DNA of 64,000 nt. Origin: Lytechinus variegatus (lineage: Eukaryota; Echinodermata; Echinoidea; Temnopleuroida; Toxopneustidae). Position numbers and translations under genes: made by a program. Each line of letters opens with the position of its first letter. Within the stretch, counting starts at the first letter, position 1. The notes below the pieces were generated by a model. That model made no database searches. It worked only from the letters and a program-made list of their open reading frames with translations, and was not told the DNA's origin. Shown in pieces: positions 11,946-23,388 of this stretch. The DNA is taken from the NCBI RefSeq assembly GCF_018143015.1, contig NC_054740.1, positions 45,315,422-45,379,421 on the forward strand, read 5' to 3'.

Positions 11946-13065
11946 TATATACTTGATATATTGCACATAGATGTTAATTAGTGCATTGGGCCAGTAATTC
12001 TTAATGGTTAAAATGGAAAATTACTGTCATGAATGAATTCATCAACATAGAAAACATTAGAAGAGCTGTATTATATGTTTTCAGGCAGTACTTTGACACA
12101 AAAGTTTATTTATTGCAAATATATATTAATTAGTGCATTATGTATATTAAGCTAATTATAACAATAACATTCTTTAAAGGAAAAGATAATGTCACAAAAG
12201 AATTCCTCATCGAAAACTATAGGAAAGCTGTATTATTCATGTTTTCGGGAATTCTCACTCAGTATAAAATGACAAATGAATATATGTATTGCACATATAT
12301 GTTAATTAGCGCATTATGCTAATTATACTAATTACGACAATTACATTGGCAAAAAGGGGAAAAAATAATGTCAGAAATTAATTCCTCATCATAGAAAACC
12401 ATGGGATAGCTGTTTTATTTATGTATTTGGCTTTTTCGATATAAAATGACAAAGGAATGTACATAGGCCTATTGCACATACACTGTATGTGGTAATTAGC
12501 GCATTGTGCTAATTATGCTAATTACGACAATTACATTGGTAAGAAGGGAAAAATAATGTCATAAATGAAAGTCCTCGCCATAGAAAACAAGCATAGGGTA
12601 GATGTATTAATCATGTTTTCATACATTCTCGATATGAAATGACAAAGAAATATATATCTTTATATGTATTACACATATACATGAGTATGTGTTAATTAGT
12701 GAATTATGCTAATTATATTAATTACAGCAATAACATTGGTTAAAATTGAAAAATAATGTCATAAATGAATTCCTCGCTATAGAAAACCCCCAAAAAGATG
12801 CATTATCTACATATTGGGCATTTTTTGGATATACATCCACAAATACGTATATATTACACTTATGCTAATTAGCTCATTATGCTAATTAAGCTGATTGCGA
12901 TAATTGCATGACTTAGATATTTAAATTATTGCTATAAATTGATTCCTCGTCACAGGACCTCTTACTAAAACGACATTATTTATGTTTTTTAATCCTTCTG
13001 GTTTAAGAGAAGTAGCATATTACATATCGTAATATGCTAATTAGATGATTACGCTAATTAGGCTA
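11946..13065. repeat. ~180-bp tandem repeat, right arm of foldback
   Basis: Reverse-complement copies of the left-arm unit (GCTAATTATGCTAATTAC core, CCTCGCCATAGAAAAC, ATAGGTAGCTGT-like words), about six or seven units. The 60-aa frame at 12,140 is repeat sequence. Confidence 0.85.
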
Positions 13066-13423
13066 ATTAAAAAATGCTCAAGGTTGCCAAGGTGGCAACC
13101 AAGCTGAATTTACTTCAATACCCATCTAGAATGCAAATCAACAAAAAAACCTTGTACTTAACAACTTTTCCAGGTATGAAAAATATCTACTGGACTAATA
13201 TGGAAATTACGTGTTTAGGGTGCTTTTCGAGACCCCATGGTCGCGCATGGTATCCACTCGTGAATGGAAGTGGCCCCCCGGGATTGGTTTTAACTGGAAC
13301 CAGTTGGCAACTGGTTTTCAATTGGAACCAGTTGTTCCAATTTCCCTATTGAAACCAGTTGGCCAACTGGTTTCAATTGGTTTTGCTCTAATTGGTTTCA
13401 ACTGGATTTTGGTCCTGGGATTA

Positions 13424-13719
13424 CCGGGGAAATCCCCTTCCTCTCCACTTTTTTACAACGTGACCCTAATCGGCGGCAGTGGCCGTCTCAGATCGATCCG
13501 GATTGAATCAGCCGATCAGCTGAGCGAGCGCGACACACATGGCGCCCAGAGGAATACCCAAAAATTTTGTTTACAAACAAATGTGACGTCAGCTCGTTAG
13601 ATCCCCGGCTCGCTAGGCCAGTGCAGTGCACATGCAGTATCTATCACGTATCGTGCGTGCGTACGACTCAATTCGATGTTCACGATCAGCTCGCGAAGGA
13701 GAATTCCAGCAAAGACAAA
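13424..13719 (+). promoter_or_regulatory. Candidate promoter and 5' non-coding exon of the Harbinger Myb-like gene
   Basis: A GC- and CpG-richer island of unique DNA, re-joined to 7,721 if the 5.7-kb foldback is removed. It contains a perfect CRE-type palindrome TGACGTCA at 13,584-13,591. Further on, a possible splice donor CAAAGTAAGAAA (intron from 13,720) could join to the acceptor at 15,485. No TATA box was identified and no transcription start is proven. Confidence 0.4.
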
Positions 13720-15485
13720 GTAAGAAATTATCGTTAATTTGTTTTATTCGATTTAATTCACGTGGTCCATTGAGATGGTGGTTTGAAATGACTTTTGTTA
13801 CCATATTTACTAGTAAAGGAAAATGATTGAATTCTGCTTAGCTCGCCACACAGTAGCTTCTTAGTTGAGCGTTCCTTCGGCTGTACGGCGATACCGCACC
13901 GGTGTAGTACCCCGGAGTTGCGGCTCTAGCTGATGCGCCGCCCCGGTGGCCGATGCTCCGGTGAAAGCAGCCGTGTCCTTATATTACGGTTAATTATCTG
14001 CTCACTTAGTGGAGATTAATATTTATACAATTTTAGATAAATGCCATATTATTCATTTCATTATAGTCCTACTACTACTACTAGTAGGTACCACACCTAC
14101 CGGTAATTATATTTTAGCTAAGTTAGCTAATCCTATTCCTTGTCATGCTGTGCCTGTGCGCTGCGCGGTGGCAAGTTGAAGTTGAAAACCGGATTTCATA
14201 CCATTATCATAACCCGAAGTGGTAGCTCAGTTGAGCAACCGTCTTGCTGTATGTTAAGCATTTCATATATGACAGTTGAGTTACATCACACTTTGTTAGT
14301 CTGCATGAATTTTAACAAGCCAAATTACATTTCTCTTATGTAAATGTACAAAATAGAAGTTATGACCTGTTAGATAGTTAGGCTATTTATATAGTTTTTG
14401 TAAGTAAATTTATAATCTTTCATGTGGTTTTCACCACTTTTGAAGCATGCTTGCCACACTGTATGATACTGTAAATTCATGTTTAGCATAGCCTAGGTTT
14501 ACAACATCTTCATACTGTTATACATTTGTATTTTAGTGTTGTTGTTGTTTTTTTTGTACACTGTATTCAGTATTTTTCTTCTGTATTATCATATGTTTGT
14601 ATACATTATTTTCTTTTGTATCATGTCATGTAAATGTGTTGTACTCTCATACCCCAGTAGGGGGTCGTAAGAGTCAATAAATTCTATTCTATTCTATTCT
14701 ATCATAATGATTTTTTTCCATGGCATCATATCAACAAACCAAATTTCAAGTCAAGTGACAAATTTAGGTAGAAAGCACTGACGTATCCCGGGGGGGGGGG
14801 GGGAGAAGTAAAATTAAAAAAAATTGATAGTGAATTTTTTTTGGCTTGCTGATTTTTTTTTACGGCAAAATATCCTTGATTTTTGTTTAAAACCTAGACA
14901 GCTGGCAGCCATCAGTTTTGAGGAGTTTTTTAAACATTTTGATTTTTTTTTAACAATGGACAAATTTGAAAAATTGTTAAAACAACCTTAGTACATGTAG
15001 TGATGTAGCAAAGTTCAGCAGAACAATTAAATACCACCCCTGGATTCAGAAACTGCAGCCACCGAATAAATTACCATGGAAAAATGTAAAATTCTCCAAA
15101 TTCTCAAATTGCTCGTACTACTGATCATTTGTTAAATTAAAAACTAGGATAACAGACTCCAGTGAACTCACACCCTTTTTCTCAATGGCCTGCATACTTC
15201 ATTTACTTAGTTTTGTGGTCTCAGTGAACAATCAGAACCCTGATGTGCATGTAGGCCTCTTGTACTGTATACTTTGAAATCAGAAAGGAGTATTTAACAT
15301 AGTATAACCTATGTTATAATCTATGTTCATAAATTTGTTTTGTAATATCTTAGTAATATATGCATTCATATTTCGTTCTTCAAGAAATCGCCTTTGTACA
15401 TTATATCACAGTTGGTTTTGTTGGAGAATATCACTTTAATTGGGAAAAAGTTAAATTTAAAGAGAAATTGACAAATTTCTTTCAG
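13720..15485. other. Presumed first intron of the Myb-like gene with a retroposon remnant
   Basis: No coding exon seen. A GC-rich segment at 13,850-13,980 and the AT-rich stretch after it end at 14,640-14,702 in a retroposon-type 3' tail. Some T- and A-rich low-complexity DNA follows, with a G-run at 14,790-14,803. It ends in the acceptor ttctttcag at 15,477-15,485. Confidence 0.45.
14640..14702 (+). repeat. Retroposon 3' end with (ATTCT)n tail
   Basis: TACTCTCATACCCCAGTAGG followed by GGGTCGTAAGAGTCAATAAA and then four ATTCT units. A conserved tail with AATAAA and a short tandem repeat is typical of LINE or SINE 3' ends. The 5' limit is not clear, possibly near 13,850. Confidence 0.55.
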
Positions 15486-18400
15486 ATGAATCAGGAAAAC
15501 AGACAGGTGAACCTCAACGAGGAGCAGGTTCACCAGATGGCTGAGTTTGTTGGGGAGCATAGAGAGGCCTTGTTTGGGAAAGCGGGGCACTGTAGTTTGA
15601 GGGTATGTTTAATTTCGTCTACATTTTTTTTTCAAGACCATTGGAATATGGGGTTCTTGGGATAAACATTAAAAAAAAATAACAAGCCAACAAGAATGGA
15701 AATGGTTACTGCTCCCAAATTTCCTCATTTATGAATTTTGACATCCGGGTAATCAAGTATTACTAAACATCCTGCCTGAGTTTCAGGTCACATAACCACG
15801 GTCAAAGGTCATTTAGGGCAGCGCTTCTCAACCTTTTTTTGCTCGAGGACCACTTTGACTCTCAGATTTTTTCGAGGTCCACCTACCAAAATTAAAAAAA
15901 CCGTCAATTTTGATGAAAAAATGTATTGTGAAATTTGAACACAAAGCTCTGAATAACATTTGAAACAAACATATTGAGACCTAATCTGCATTCACAAATG
16001 TCCGGTAAATGGGGAAAAATTGCATTAAAACCATCATAGTGTGTAAGTGCATGCTTTGCAACATATATGATACCTAAGCGTGCCCACCGTTTGAGAAGCG
16101 CTGATTTAGGGTATATGAACTTAGACCAAGTTGGGGGAATCAATATCAAAATCTTAACCAAGGTTTTTTTTAAATGTCATCATAACTTTTAAAGTTTATT
16201 GACCTCGTTCTGAAACTTAGACATATTAGGGTAGTAGTGTATCATTTAAGATCCTGCTTGAGTTTCAGGTCACATGACCAAGATCAAAGGTCACTTAGGG
16301 TCAACAAACTTTGGCCATTTTGGTATTTGTGGAATTATCATAACTTTGAAATTGTATAGATCTAGTTCATGAAACTTGGACATAAGAGGATCCATTATAA
16401 GGGATTTATTTACGATTATATTACATGTTGATTTTGGTCATTAGTTTCATGTTTTCTCGCTTATTATTATTATGTACTTAGGTCCAGCAGAGGAAGGAAA
16501 GGGCATGGAGTCAGCTCCTACATGAGATGGAGGCCCAAGGCCTCCCGAAAGGGAGGACCTGGAAGGATCTGAGGACCAGTTGGAATAGCTGGTCCAGCAA
16601 AGCTAAAAAGTATTGGTTGCAAAGGATGGCAACAGGTATTATGACATATTTTGGCTTCTTTTGTTCAATGTCAAGTTCATCCTAACAATATCAAAATTGT
16701 AACCACTAAAAAAATACGATAAATTCATGCTAACTGGATGAAAATTTGTTTCCCTTTATTTGTTTGTAAATTTGGACCTAGAAGATATACAACTTAAATA
16801 GATACATCACATGCTCATTTTGATTTTATTTCTATTACGGTTTATTGTGGAATCATCATGGTGTAGCGATTCTGACTCTCGCTTTGTGATCAGAGGGTCA
16901 TGTGTTCCAACCACGGCCTAGCGTCCCTTGGCAAAGCGTTAATCCACCCTTTGCCACTCTCCACCCTGGTTTTTAAATCGGTACCCGTTAAGATGCAAAA
17001 GCCTATGTAGTATGCCTAGCAATTTAGTCTTGGAACTCTTGTTGGAATGCTCCCCAGGGAGTGGAGAAAGTGCATACATTGTGTGCAGGCACGTCAGGAT
17101 CTGATGACCGGGGTAATAGTAATTGCAATGTAAAGCGCTTAGAAACAAAGTGTAATTAGTGCTATTTAAATGTTACTTCTATTGTTATATTCAATTCTTT
17201 TCAAATAAAACAAACAATAAATTTGTAAATATAAATAGTGAGTGAATTATATCATTTGTTCTATCACCCGCACATTGCTTATGTTGTGCATGCTTTCATG
17301 AATAAAGCAATTCTTTAAAATGTAATATGCGATTCATATAAAGTATAAATGTTGTTCATGTTTTTATCAATAAGTCATTGGTCTCGGAACAAAAATTATA
17401 ACATGCATTTAACCATAAACAAGAAAACCCAGAGAAAAAGAAATAGAGGCTTTTATTGGAATCAATAATTTAAAGTTTTCAAACTTATTTTGTTTTTGTT
17501 TTCTTAATTTCAGGAGGTGGACCAGTGAAATTCAATAAAAAATATGAAGAGGTGCTGGCGGCACTGGCGCCACAGGCCCTGGATGGCTTTTGTGGGATGG
17601 AGGGAGAGACCTCTGTGGAAGCTGACTTGCCATTGGTAATTATTTATGTTCATGATTTATAATGATAATGATAATGTTAGATTTATTAAGCGCATAGTAT
17701 GTGATACTTAATTATGCACTTGATCTAAATAAGAATATATTTATGTAATATTAAAAAGGCAGGTTTTGAAAGTGCTCTTGAAGTGAGAAAGGGAAGATTA
17801 AATGCTTATATGTTACGATAGTAATTATAATAATAAGATGAGGTAAGAAGGATTTTGATATATCTATGGAAGAAACGTTTTGGATATGGTTTGAATTGGG
17901 AGATTTTCCAGAGGGCAGGAGCAATTACAGCAAACATGTGATTACCATATTGGGTCTTCATGCGAAGGAAGTAAAATGTAGGTTGATTTGGAGGAAAATG
18001 ATGAATGAAGGGATCTAGTAGATGGAAGAGGAATGAAGAGAGATTTAATCTGGGACATACTTGGGATGGTATATTCTCTGTAAGTTATTACTGAACTTTT
18101 ATTCATGTATTATAATCTCATTTTTCAATTACAGACTGAAAGTCAGAATGATGCTGCAGCAGCACTTCTAATGAACATGATGGAGGAGGAGGAGGAAATC
18201 GCTCAAAGGGAAGAAATACCACAAGGTAAGAAAGAGATCTGTCTGGTGTGGTCCTGATGAATCAATTAACAAAAGGAAATATATAGAATTAACTTTAACA
18301 ATTTAAATTATTTGCTAGTGGTTAAAGAAATAATAGTTGATTCAAAATGTTGCATGGTTGATAGATTTTCTCTCTTATTTTTATTCTTACCTCATCTGTA

Positions 18401-19208
18401 TCTCTTGGTCTTTGAAATTTTAAGGTTGGCTCATGCCTCTGAGCATTAACCCCTTTTCTACCATCAAGTTAACTTATATTCATTTATGATCATTAAGTAC
18501 TTTTAAAGATTCATAATTTCTAACTTTTTCTTATTTTTTGTTATAAAAAGTACATAACAAATGGGAAGACAGAATATTGTGTTTGACAGTCTTTACACAA
18601 ATTTATTCATTTTGAAATGAAAAAAATAATGAAAATCACATTAGATTTCAATCATTTATACATGCATTCATTATTCCAATACATTCCTTCCATCATTCAT
18701 CCCATCATTCCCAGATTCATTCACTCCTAACATTTATTCATTTACAATACAAAAGGTTTCTATACAATTTAAAATTTTATCCCTTATAGTGCCCAGCTAT
18801 TTCCTCTGAACATCCTCCATGAAAGGGGGGAGGGGTGAGCTTTTAGAACTTGATTGGGATTACCCGATTGCACTGACAATTTGTAGATGGTAGGAATTGA
18901 GGTAGTCTGTAAAATGTTCATGATGAAATATTCTTTATTACATTTCTCTTATTTCAGATGAAAATTTATATTTGATCCCACTTTTCCATGAAATTCAACT
19001 GTCATGAATCTCAACAATTTCATATTGTTATCAATTTTGAAATACAGGAGCCACAGGAGGAGAGCAGCAACCAGAAACATTCCCCCAAACTTCTCACCAG
19101 GCATCTCTTATATCTTTCCACGAAAGGTTTTTAGAGGAGGACCAAAAGGTGGAGGCCTTGCAGGGGATCCTCATGGTCTTGAAGGAGATTAGGGATAAGC
19201 TACATTAA
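15486..19208 (+). CDS. Myb/SANT-like DNA-binding protein of the Harbinger element
   Basis: Five coding exons with consensus splice sites and matching phases: 15,486-15,602, 16,482-16,635, 17,514-17,635, 18,135-18,225 and 19,048-19,208. They give about 214 residues with no stop or frameshift. The start ATG is the first codon after the acceptor ttctttcag, so a non-coding first exon is expected upstream. Residues 8-85 look like a trihelix Myb/SANT-like domain with regularly spaced aromatic residues (HQMAEFVGEHR; RAWSQLLHEME; TWKDLRTSWNSW), ending in basic SSKAKKYWLQR. An acidic run (MMEEEEEIAQREE) and a C-terminal amphipathic helix (FLEEDQKVEALQGILMVLKE) suggest oligomerisation. In Harbinger elements such a protein binds the transposon ends and assists nuclear import of the transposase (family knowledge). 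It converges with the broken transposase gene. A domesticated host gene is the alternative. Confidence 0.75.
15765..16440. repeat. TGACCTTTGACC repeat pair, inverse orientation
   Basis: Two ~150-bp units (GAGTTTCAGGTCACATGACC, ATCAAAGGTCACTTAGGG, TAACTTTGAAATTG). The first is split by the hAT MITE at 15,819-16,103. They lie in intron 15,603-16,481 of the Myb-like gene. Confidence 0.75.
15819..16103. mobile_element. hAT-type MITE with 8-bp target duplication
   Basis: The ends CAGCGCTTCTCAACC and GTTTGAGAAGCGCTG form an inverted pair with the CAG..CTG hallmark and TTCTCAA motif of hAT (Charlie-like) elements. ATTTAGGG is duplicated exactly on both sides (15,811-15,818 and 16,104-16,111). It is 285 bp and non-coding. 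Confidence 0.9.
16853..17195 (+). mobile_element. tRNA-derived SINE with LINE-like 3' tail
   Basis: The 5' part GGTGTAGCGATTCTGACTCT...GGGTCATGTGTTCCAACCAC is a decayed tRNA-like Pol III promoter. The 3' part contains GTAAAGCGCTTAGAAAC and GTGCTATTTAAATGTTA followed by short A/T-rich repeats. That is the common L2/CR1-like tail of deuterostome SINEs. It lies in intron 16,636-17,513 of the Myb-like gene. The exact ends are uncertain. Confidence 0.7.
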
Positions 19209-19546
19209 ATGGTCAAATTAATTTTGTTTATGGTAATGATGATGTAAAGAGATTACAAAACACAGATGATCTAGCTCACCTTTATATTGACACACTATAT
19301 ATTGTTACCATGGTTGTATAGTTATAGAATTATAATTCAGACCTCTTTATACATGTATTTTGATGAATTTTCTTTACCAAGGGAATACCATTTGTATCAA
19401 ATATGGCAAATATTTTTGGATGTAAAAAAAAAGATTCCAACATATGTGAATATCCTTCCTACACTTCAAGACCAGTAAAGGCATAAGTAATAATATACAA
19501 ATAAAAAAACATTTGAAGCCCTTAAAGCTGTCTTAATACCCGATTT

Positions 19547-20876
19547 GATAGTTTGTATCTTTTTATAAAATAACATTCAACCATTGGATATACTGTCCAA
19601 TTTGAAAAGACACTAGATTGGTAGTTTGTATCTTTTTATAAAATAACATTCAACCATTGGATATACTGTCCAATTTGAAAAGACACTAGGTTGATAGTTT
19701 GTATCTTTTTATAAAATAACATTCAACCATTGGATATACTGTCCAATTTGAAAAGACACTAGGTTGATAGTTTGTATCTTTTTATAAAATAACATTCAAC
19801 CATTGGATATACTGTCCAATTTGAAAAGACACTAGGTTGATAGTTTGTATCTTTTTTGTGTAACAACATTCAACCATTGTATATACTGTCCAATTTGAAA
19901 AGACACTAGGTTGATAGTTTGTATCTTTTTATAAAATAACATTCAACCATTGGATATACTGTCCAATTTGAAAAGACACAAGGTTGATAGTTTGTATCTT
20001 TTTTGTGTAACAACATTCAACCATTGTATTTACTGTCCAATTTGAAAAGACACTAGATTGGTAGTTTGTATCTTTTTATAAAATAACATTCAACCATTGG
20101 ATATACTGTCCAATTTGAAAAGACACTAGGTTGATAGTTTGTATCTTTTTATAAAATAACATTCAACCATTGGATATACTGTCCAATTTGAAAAGACACT
20201 AGGTTGATAGTTTGTATCTTTTTATAAAATAACATTCAACCATTGGATATACTGTCCAATTTGAAAAGACACTATGTAGATAGTTTGTATCTTTTTATAA
20301 AATAACATTCAACCATTGGATATACTGTCCAATTTGAAAAGACACTAGGTTGATAGTTTGTATCTTTTTATAAAATAACATTCAACCATTGGATATACTG
20401 TCCAATTTGAAAAGACACTAGGTTGATAGTTTGTATCTTTTTATAAAATAACATTCAACCATTGGATATACTGTCCAATTTGAAAAGACACTAGGTTGAT
20501 AGTTTGTATCTTTTTTGTGTAACAACATTCAACCATTGTATATACTGTCCAATTTGAAAAGACACTAGATTGGTAGTTAGTATCTTTTTATAAAATAACA
20601 TTCAACCATTGGATATACTGTCCAATTTGAAAAGACACTAGGTTGATAGTTTGTATCTTTTTATAAAATAACATTCAACCATTGGATATACTGTCCAATT
20701 TGAAAAGACACTAGGTTGATAGTTTGTATCTTTTTTGTGTAACAACATTCAACCATTGTATAAACTGTCCAATTTGAAAAGACACTAGATTGGTAGTTAG
20801 TATCTTTTTATAAAATAACATTCAACCATTGGATATACTGTCCAATTTGAAAAGACACTAGGTTGATAGTTTGTAA
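19547..20876. repeat. 73-bp satellite, 18 copies
   Basis: The unit begins GATAGTTTGTATCTTTTTAT and ends AAAAGACACTAGGTT, with an internal hairpin TTGGA-TATACTG-TCCAA. Two variants alternate irregularly: type A with TTTTTATAAAATAAC and type B with TTTTTTGTGTAACAAC. The array fills the gap between the convergent Myb-like and transposase genes; its last unit breaks off 55 bp from the transposase stop codon. Confidence 0.95.
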
Positions 20877-20931
20877 TAATTGATATCAGAATGTTCATAA
20901 TTTTAACCGCAATTACACCAAAAACAATATA

Positions 20932-21200
20932 CTATGAAAAGTGATTTTCAATGATAACATTCCGTGCTTCTACACCATTGGGGGCGTGATCTACTTGCTC
21001 AACTATGTCATCAGTTGCTTCCACGTCGAAGAGAACTTCAGGTTGCCGAAGTTGTTTGCTGATATTATGCAGCACAGGCCAAGATGACGTTGGAGGCTCT
21101 GTCAGGCCGCATTTGAAGTCCTTGTCCAATTAAGCACCTGAATTTGTTCTTTAATTGCCCATTAACTTGCTCAATGAGCGCTCTTGTGCGGCAGTGAGAT
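20932..21200 (-). pseudogene. Transposase exon 4 with frameshift
   Basis: The acceptor tttttacag is just above 21,200. It reads SHCRTRALIEQVNGQLK, with the Glu of the DDE triad, to VILACAA and then a stop. The continuation LHNISKQLRQPEVLF to IIENHFS lies in another frame. Restoring one copy of a doubled 5-base word at about 21,073 would rejoin them and give 274 bases, the phase required. Confidence 0.85.
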
Positions 21201-22636
21201 CTGTAAAAATCATAAAGATTAAGATTAATGAAAGATATTCACAATACTAATAAGATTTTTTTCTGAAATGAAAATTATTTTCCGTTAATTTCCATAGACA
21301 TGAAAAACAAAAGAGATGTATTTTAACCCTAAACCCCCCGGGGTATTTTGATACTTATCATTCCTGGCGGGGGGGGGATGCATTACGTTCCCCTTAAGAT
21401 CTCGGCCACGGATTGCGGGACCATGAATTTCACTGAATTTATTTATTTTTATTTTATATTAATTAATTATGCTAATTTATTCATGAAATTTTACTTTTTG
21501 CTCTGATTCACTAAAAAAAGCTCCTAGATTGCTATCTTATTGGTGAAAATATTCTTTATAGCATCCCTAACAATTTTGAATGAAAAAAGAAATTGGTACT
21601 AAGACCGATTTGTTATGTATGTTTTTTTTGTTTTTTATGTATTTCTTTGCTTTTTAATTTTTGTTTTTACTGTTTTTTTTATGGACATCGTTCCAGACTT
21701 AATTTTGATCATAAACAAGGCAAAACTGATTTAGTTTATAAGTAAAAGAAATAATGATACATTTTTAAATTTTGGCTCAATACACAATTTACATTGGATT
21801 TGTAAATGAAATCACAGTTATGAGCAATTTTTGGTCTGACATGCACTTACAGAATGTTGCGTAATGGTCTCAAAATTTGTGCGAAACTTGATAGTAAAAA
21901 GTCAGGGAGCGGCAAGGTAAAAAAAATTGCGCAGCAGATAAATCACGAAAATTGTCAGGGGTGGGCATTATGGCCTAGGGTTAAACATGAAAGAAAAAAA
22001 TATGTAAAATAAATTTTTTAGAAAGACATCTTTATAAGAAATTCAAAACATTGAAATATACATAAATATATATGATTGTTATTAGACTTAAAAAAATGTT
22101 AGGACCTCTTGTTTTCTTATTTTCATGGTGTGGACAGTGGACACATTCCTAATTGTACAATGCATAGAATGTTGTTATTGAACATTGCTTTTCACAATGG
22201 TGGAAAAAATAACTCCCTACCTGTTTCATATCAAATCCAAATGTCTCATTCTTATGATACATTTTATGGTATTTGTTGATGTCCACTAACAAAAAAGAAA
22301 AGGATTGATAAGTGAAGTGCATTTAATTGGTCATCTTTATTTAGATGTAAAGTACATTGTTGATGACATAACACTGATTTCTTTTTTTACAGTGTATTTA
22401 TAAGTCATCAGCCAACCAGGTAATTTTTTTTATTTAGAATAATATGGATTATTAATCAAAAGTGGAATTAATAAGGACTGATAAGGCTCCATGTCATTAA
22501 CATGTAACATCTATATCAACTTCCTTTTGTACATGTAGTGATAGTAGCTGTAAAATGTCTTCGATTTAAAGTACACTAAAGGGGGATGAAGATAGAATGT
22601 GTGTTCCAAACTTTAAGAAATATGACCACTACTTAC

Positions 22637-22791
22637 TGGTTGTATGCTCTCTGTGCTTGGTTTTGGGGGTTCAAGATAGGAGTCATGAGCCAAGGATGCA
22701 GGGCATAACCAGAATCTCCAAGGAGAATGCCATGCAACCGTCCATTGGCATAGTTCTGTCCAACTACATAGTTCTGTCCAACTACACTGTT
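22637..22791 (-). pseudogene. Transposase exon 3
   Basis: 155 bp between acceptor tttttacag and donor GTAAGT. It encodes NSVVGQNY and then a second VVGQNY (an 18-bp tandem duplication), followed by [20 protein letters not shown], the strongly conserved block of HARBI1-type transposases. Confidence 0.85.
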
Positions 22792-23207
22792 CTGTAAAAA
22801 TTAAACCACAATAATTGATTTCATGTGTCTCAAGGGGTGTTGCAAATAGTAAAACAAATGAATAAACACAAAGGTGTCGATGCTAAAAAGTAATGATGAC
22901 TTAACTTTCAACAACTCAAAAAAGTTGTTCATGAACTCAAAGTTCATGAAGAAATTGGGAGATATACGTGCAATTTATTTGCTAACTTACCATTCTACTT
23001 CTTTTATGTAAAGTTAAATTGTAATTTGAATTTCATCAAAACCCTAAAAATAGAAATTTTGAACTTTTTTGCTCCATTATCTGTCAACACCTTAAACATC
23101 AAATTCTAGCTCGATGCAATCAGAACGGTATATTTATACAAAATATTAAATATTTCACCAATTAACTATGCAAAAGCAAATAAAATGATCTGTTGTATAT
23201 TATATAC

Positions 23208-23388
23208 CTGGAGAATTCTGGAGTCATGCGTACTCCCAGGCCATCTAGCTACCACGTTGATTATTCGGAAATCTGCATCGCAGATAAGCTGGACGTTAAT
23301 CGAGTATCGCCCCTTTCTATTTGTGTAGAGGTACTCATCCTGTCCCAACGGTGCTCCATGCAGATAGATGTGAGTTCCGTCAATCGCA
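23208..23388 (-). pseudogene. Transposase exon 2, downstream half
   Basis: Encodes GAIDGTHIYLHGAP, YTNRKGRYSINVQ and WPGSTHDSRILQ, with the first two catalytic aspartates, then donor GTATATA. It is cut off from its upstream half by the element at 23,394-26,876. Confidence 0.9.

Larger units (their letters stand above)
7726..13419. mobile_element. 5.7-kb foldback element with minisatellite arms
   Basis: The ends are CCCAGGACCAAAATCCA and its reverse complement (13403-13419), flanked by ATTA on both sides (7722-7725 and 13420-13423), a 4-bp duplication. From outside in, each arm has: (1) arrays of CAACTGG/CCAGTTG palindromic words; (2) a block with GAGTGGATACCATGCGCGACC next to a G- or C-run (8790-8840 and 13233-13285); (3) AAGGTTGCCAAGGTGGCAACC (about 9391-9411 and 13080-13100); (4) seven or eight ~180-bp tandem units rich in AATTAGCATAATTAGC. 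The right arm lacks about 350 bp of block 2. The centre (10.7-11.46 kb) holds TGACCTTTGACC units. No protein is encoded. Confidence 0.85.

Noticed and set aside
14205..14262. tRNA-like GTGGTAGCTCAGTTGAGC word
   Set aside because: Only a D-arm-like piece is present. No anticodon or T-arm follows.
19547..20876. CRISPR-like regular repeats
   Set aside because: The 73-bp units are contiguous with no unique spacers, and the window is clearly animal DNA. The same applies to the 20-bp units at 30.1 and 32.3 kb.
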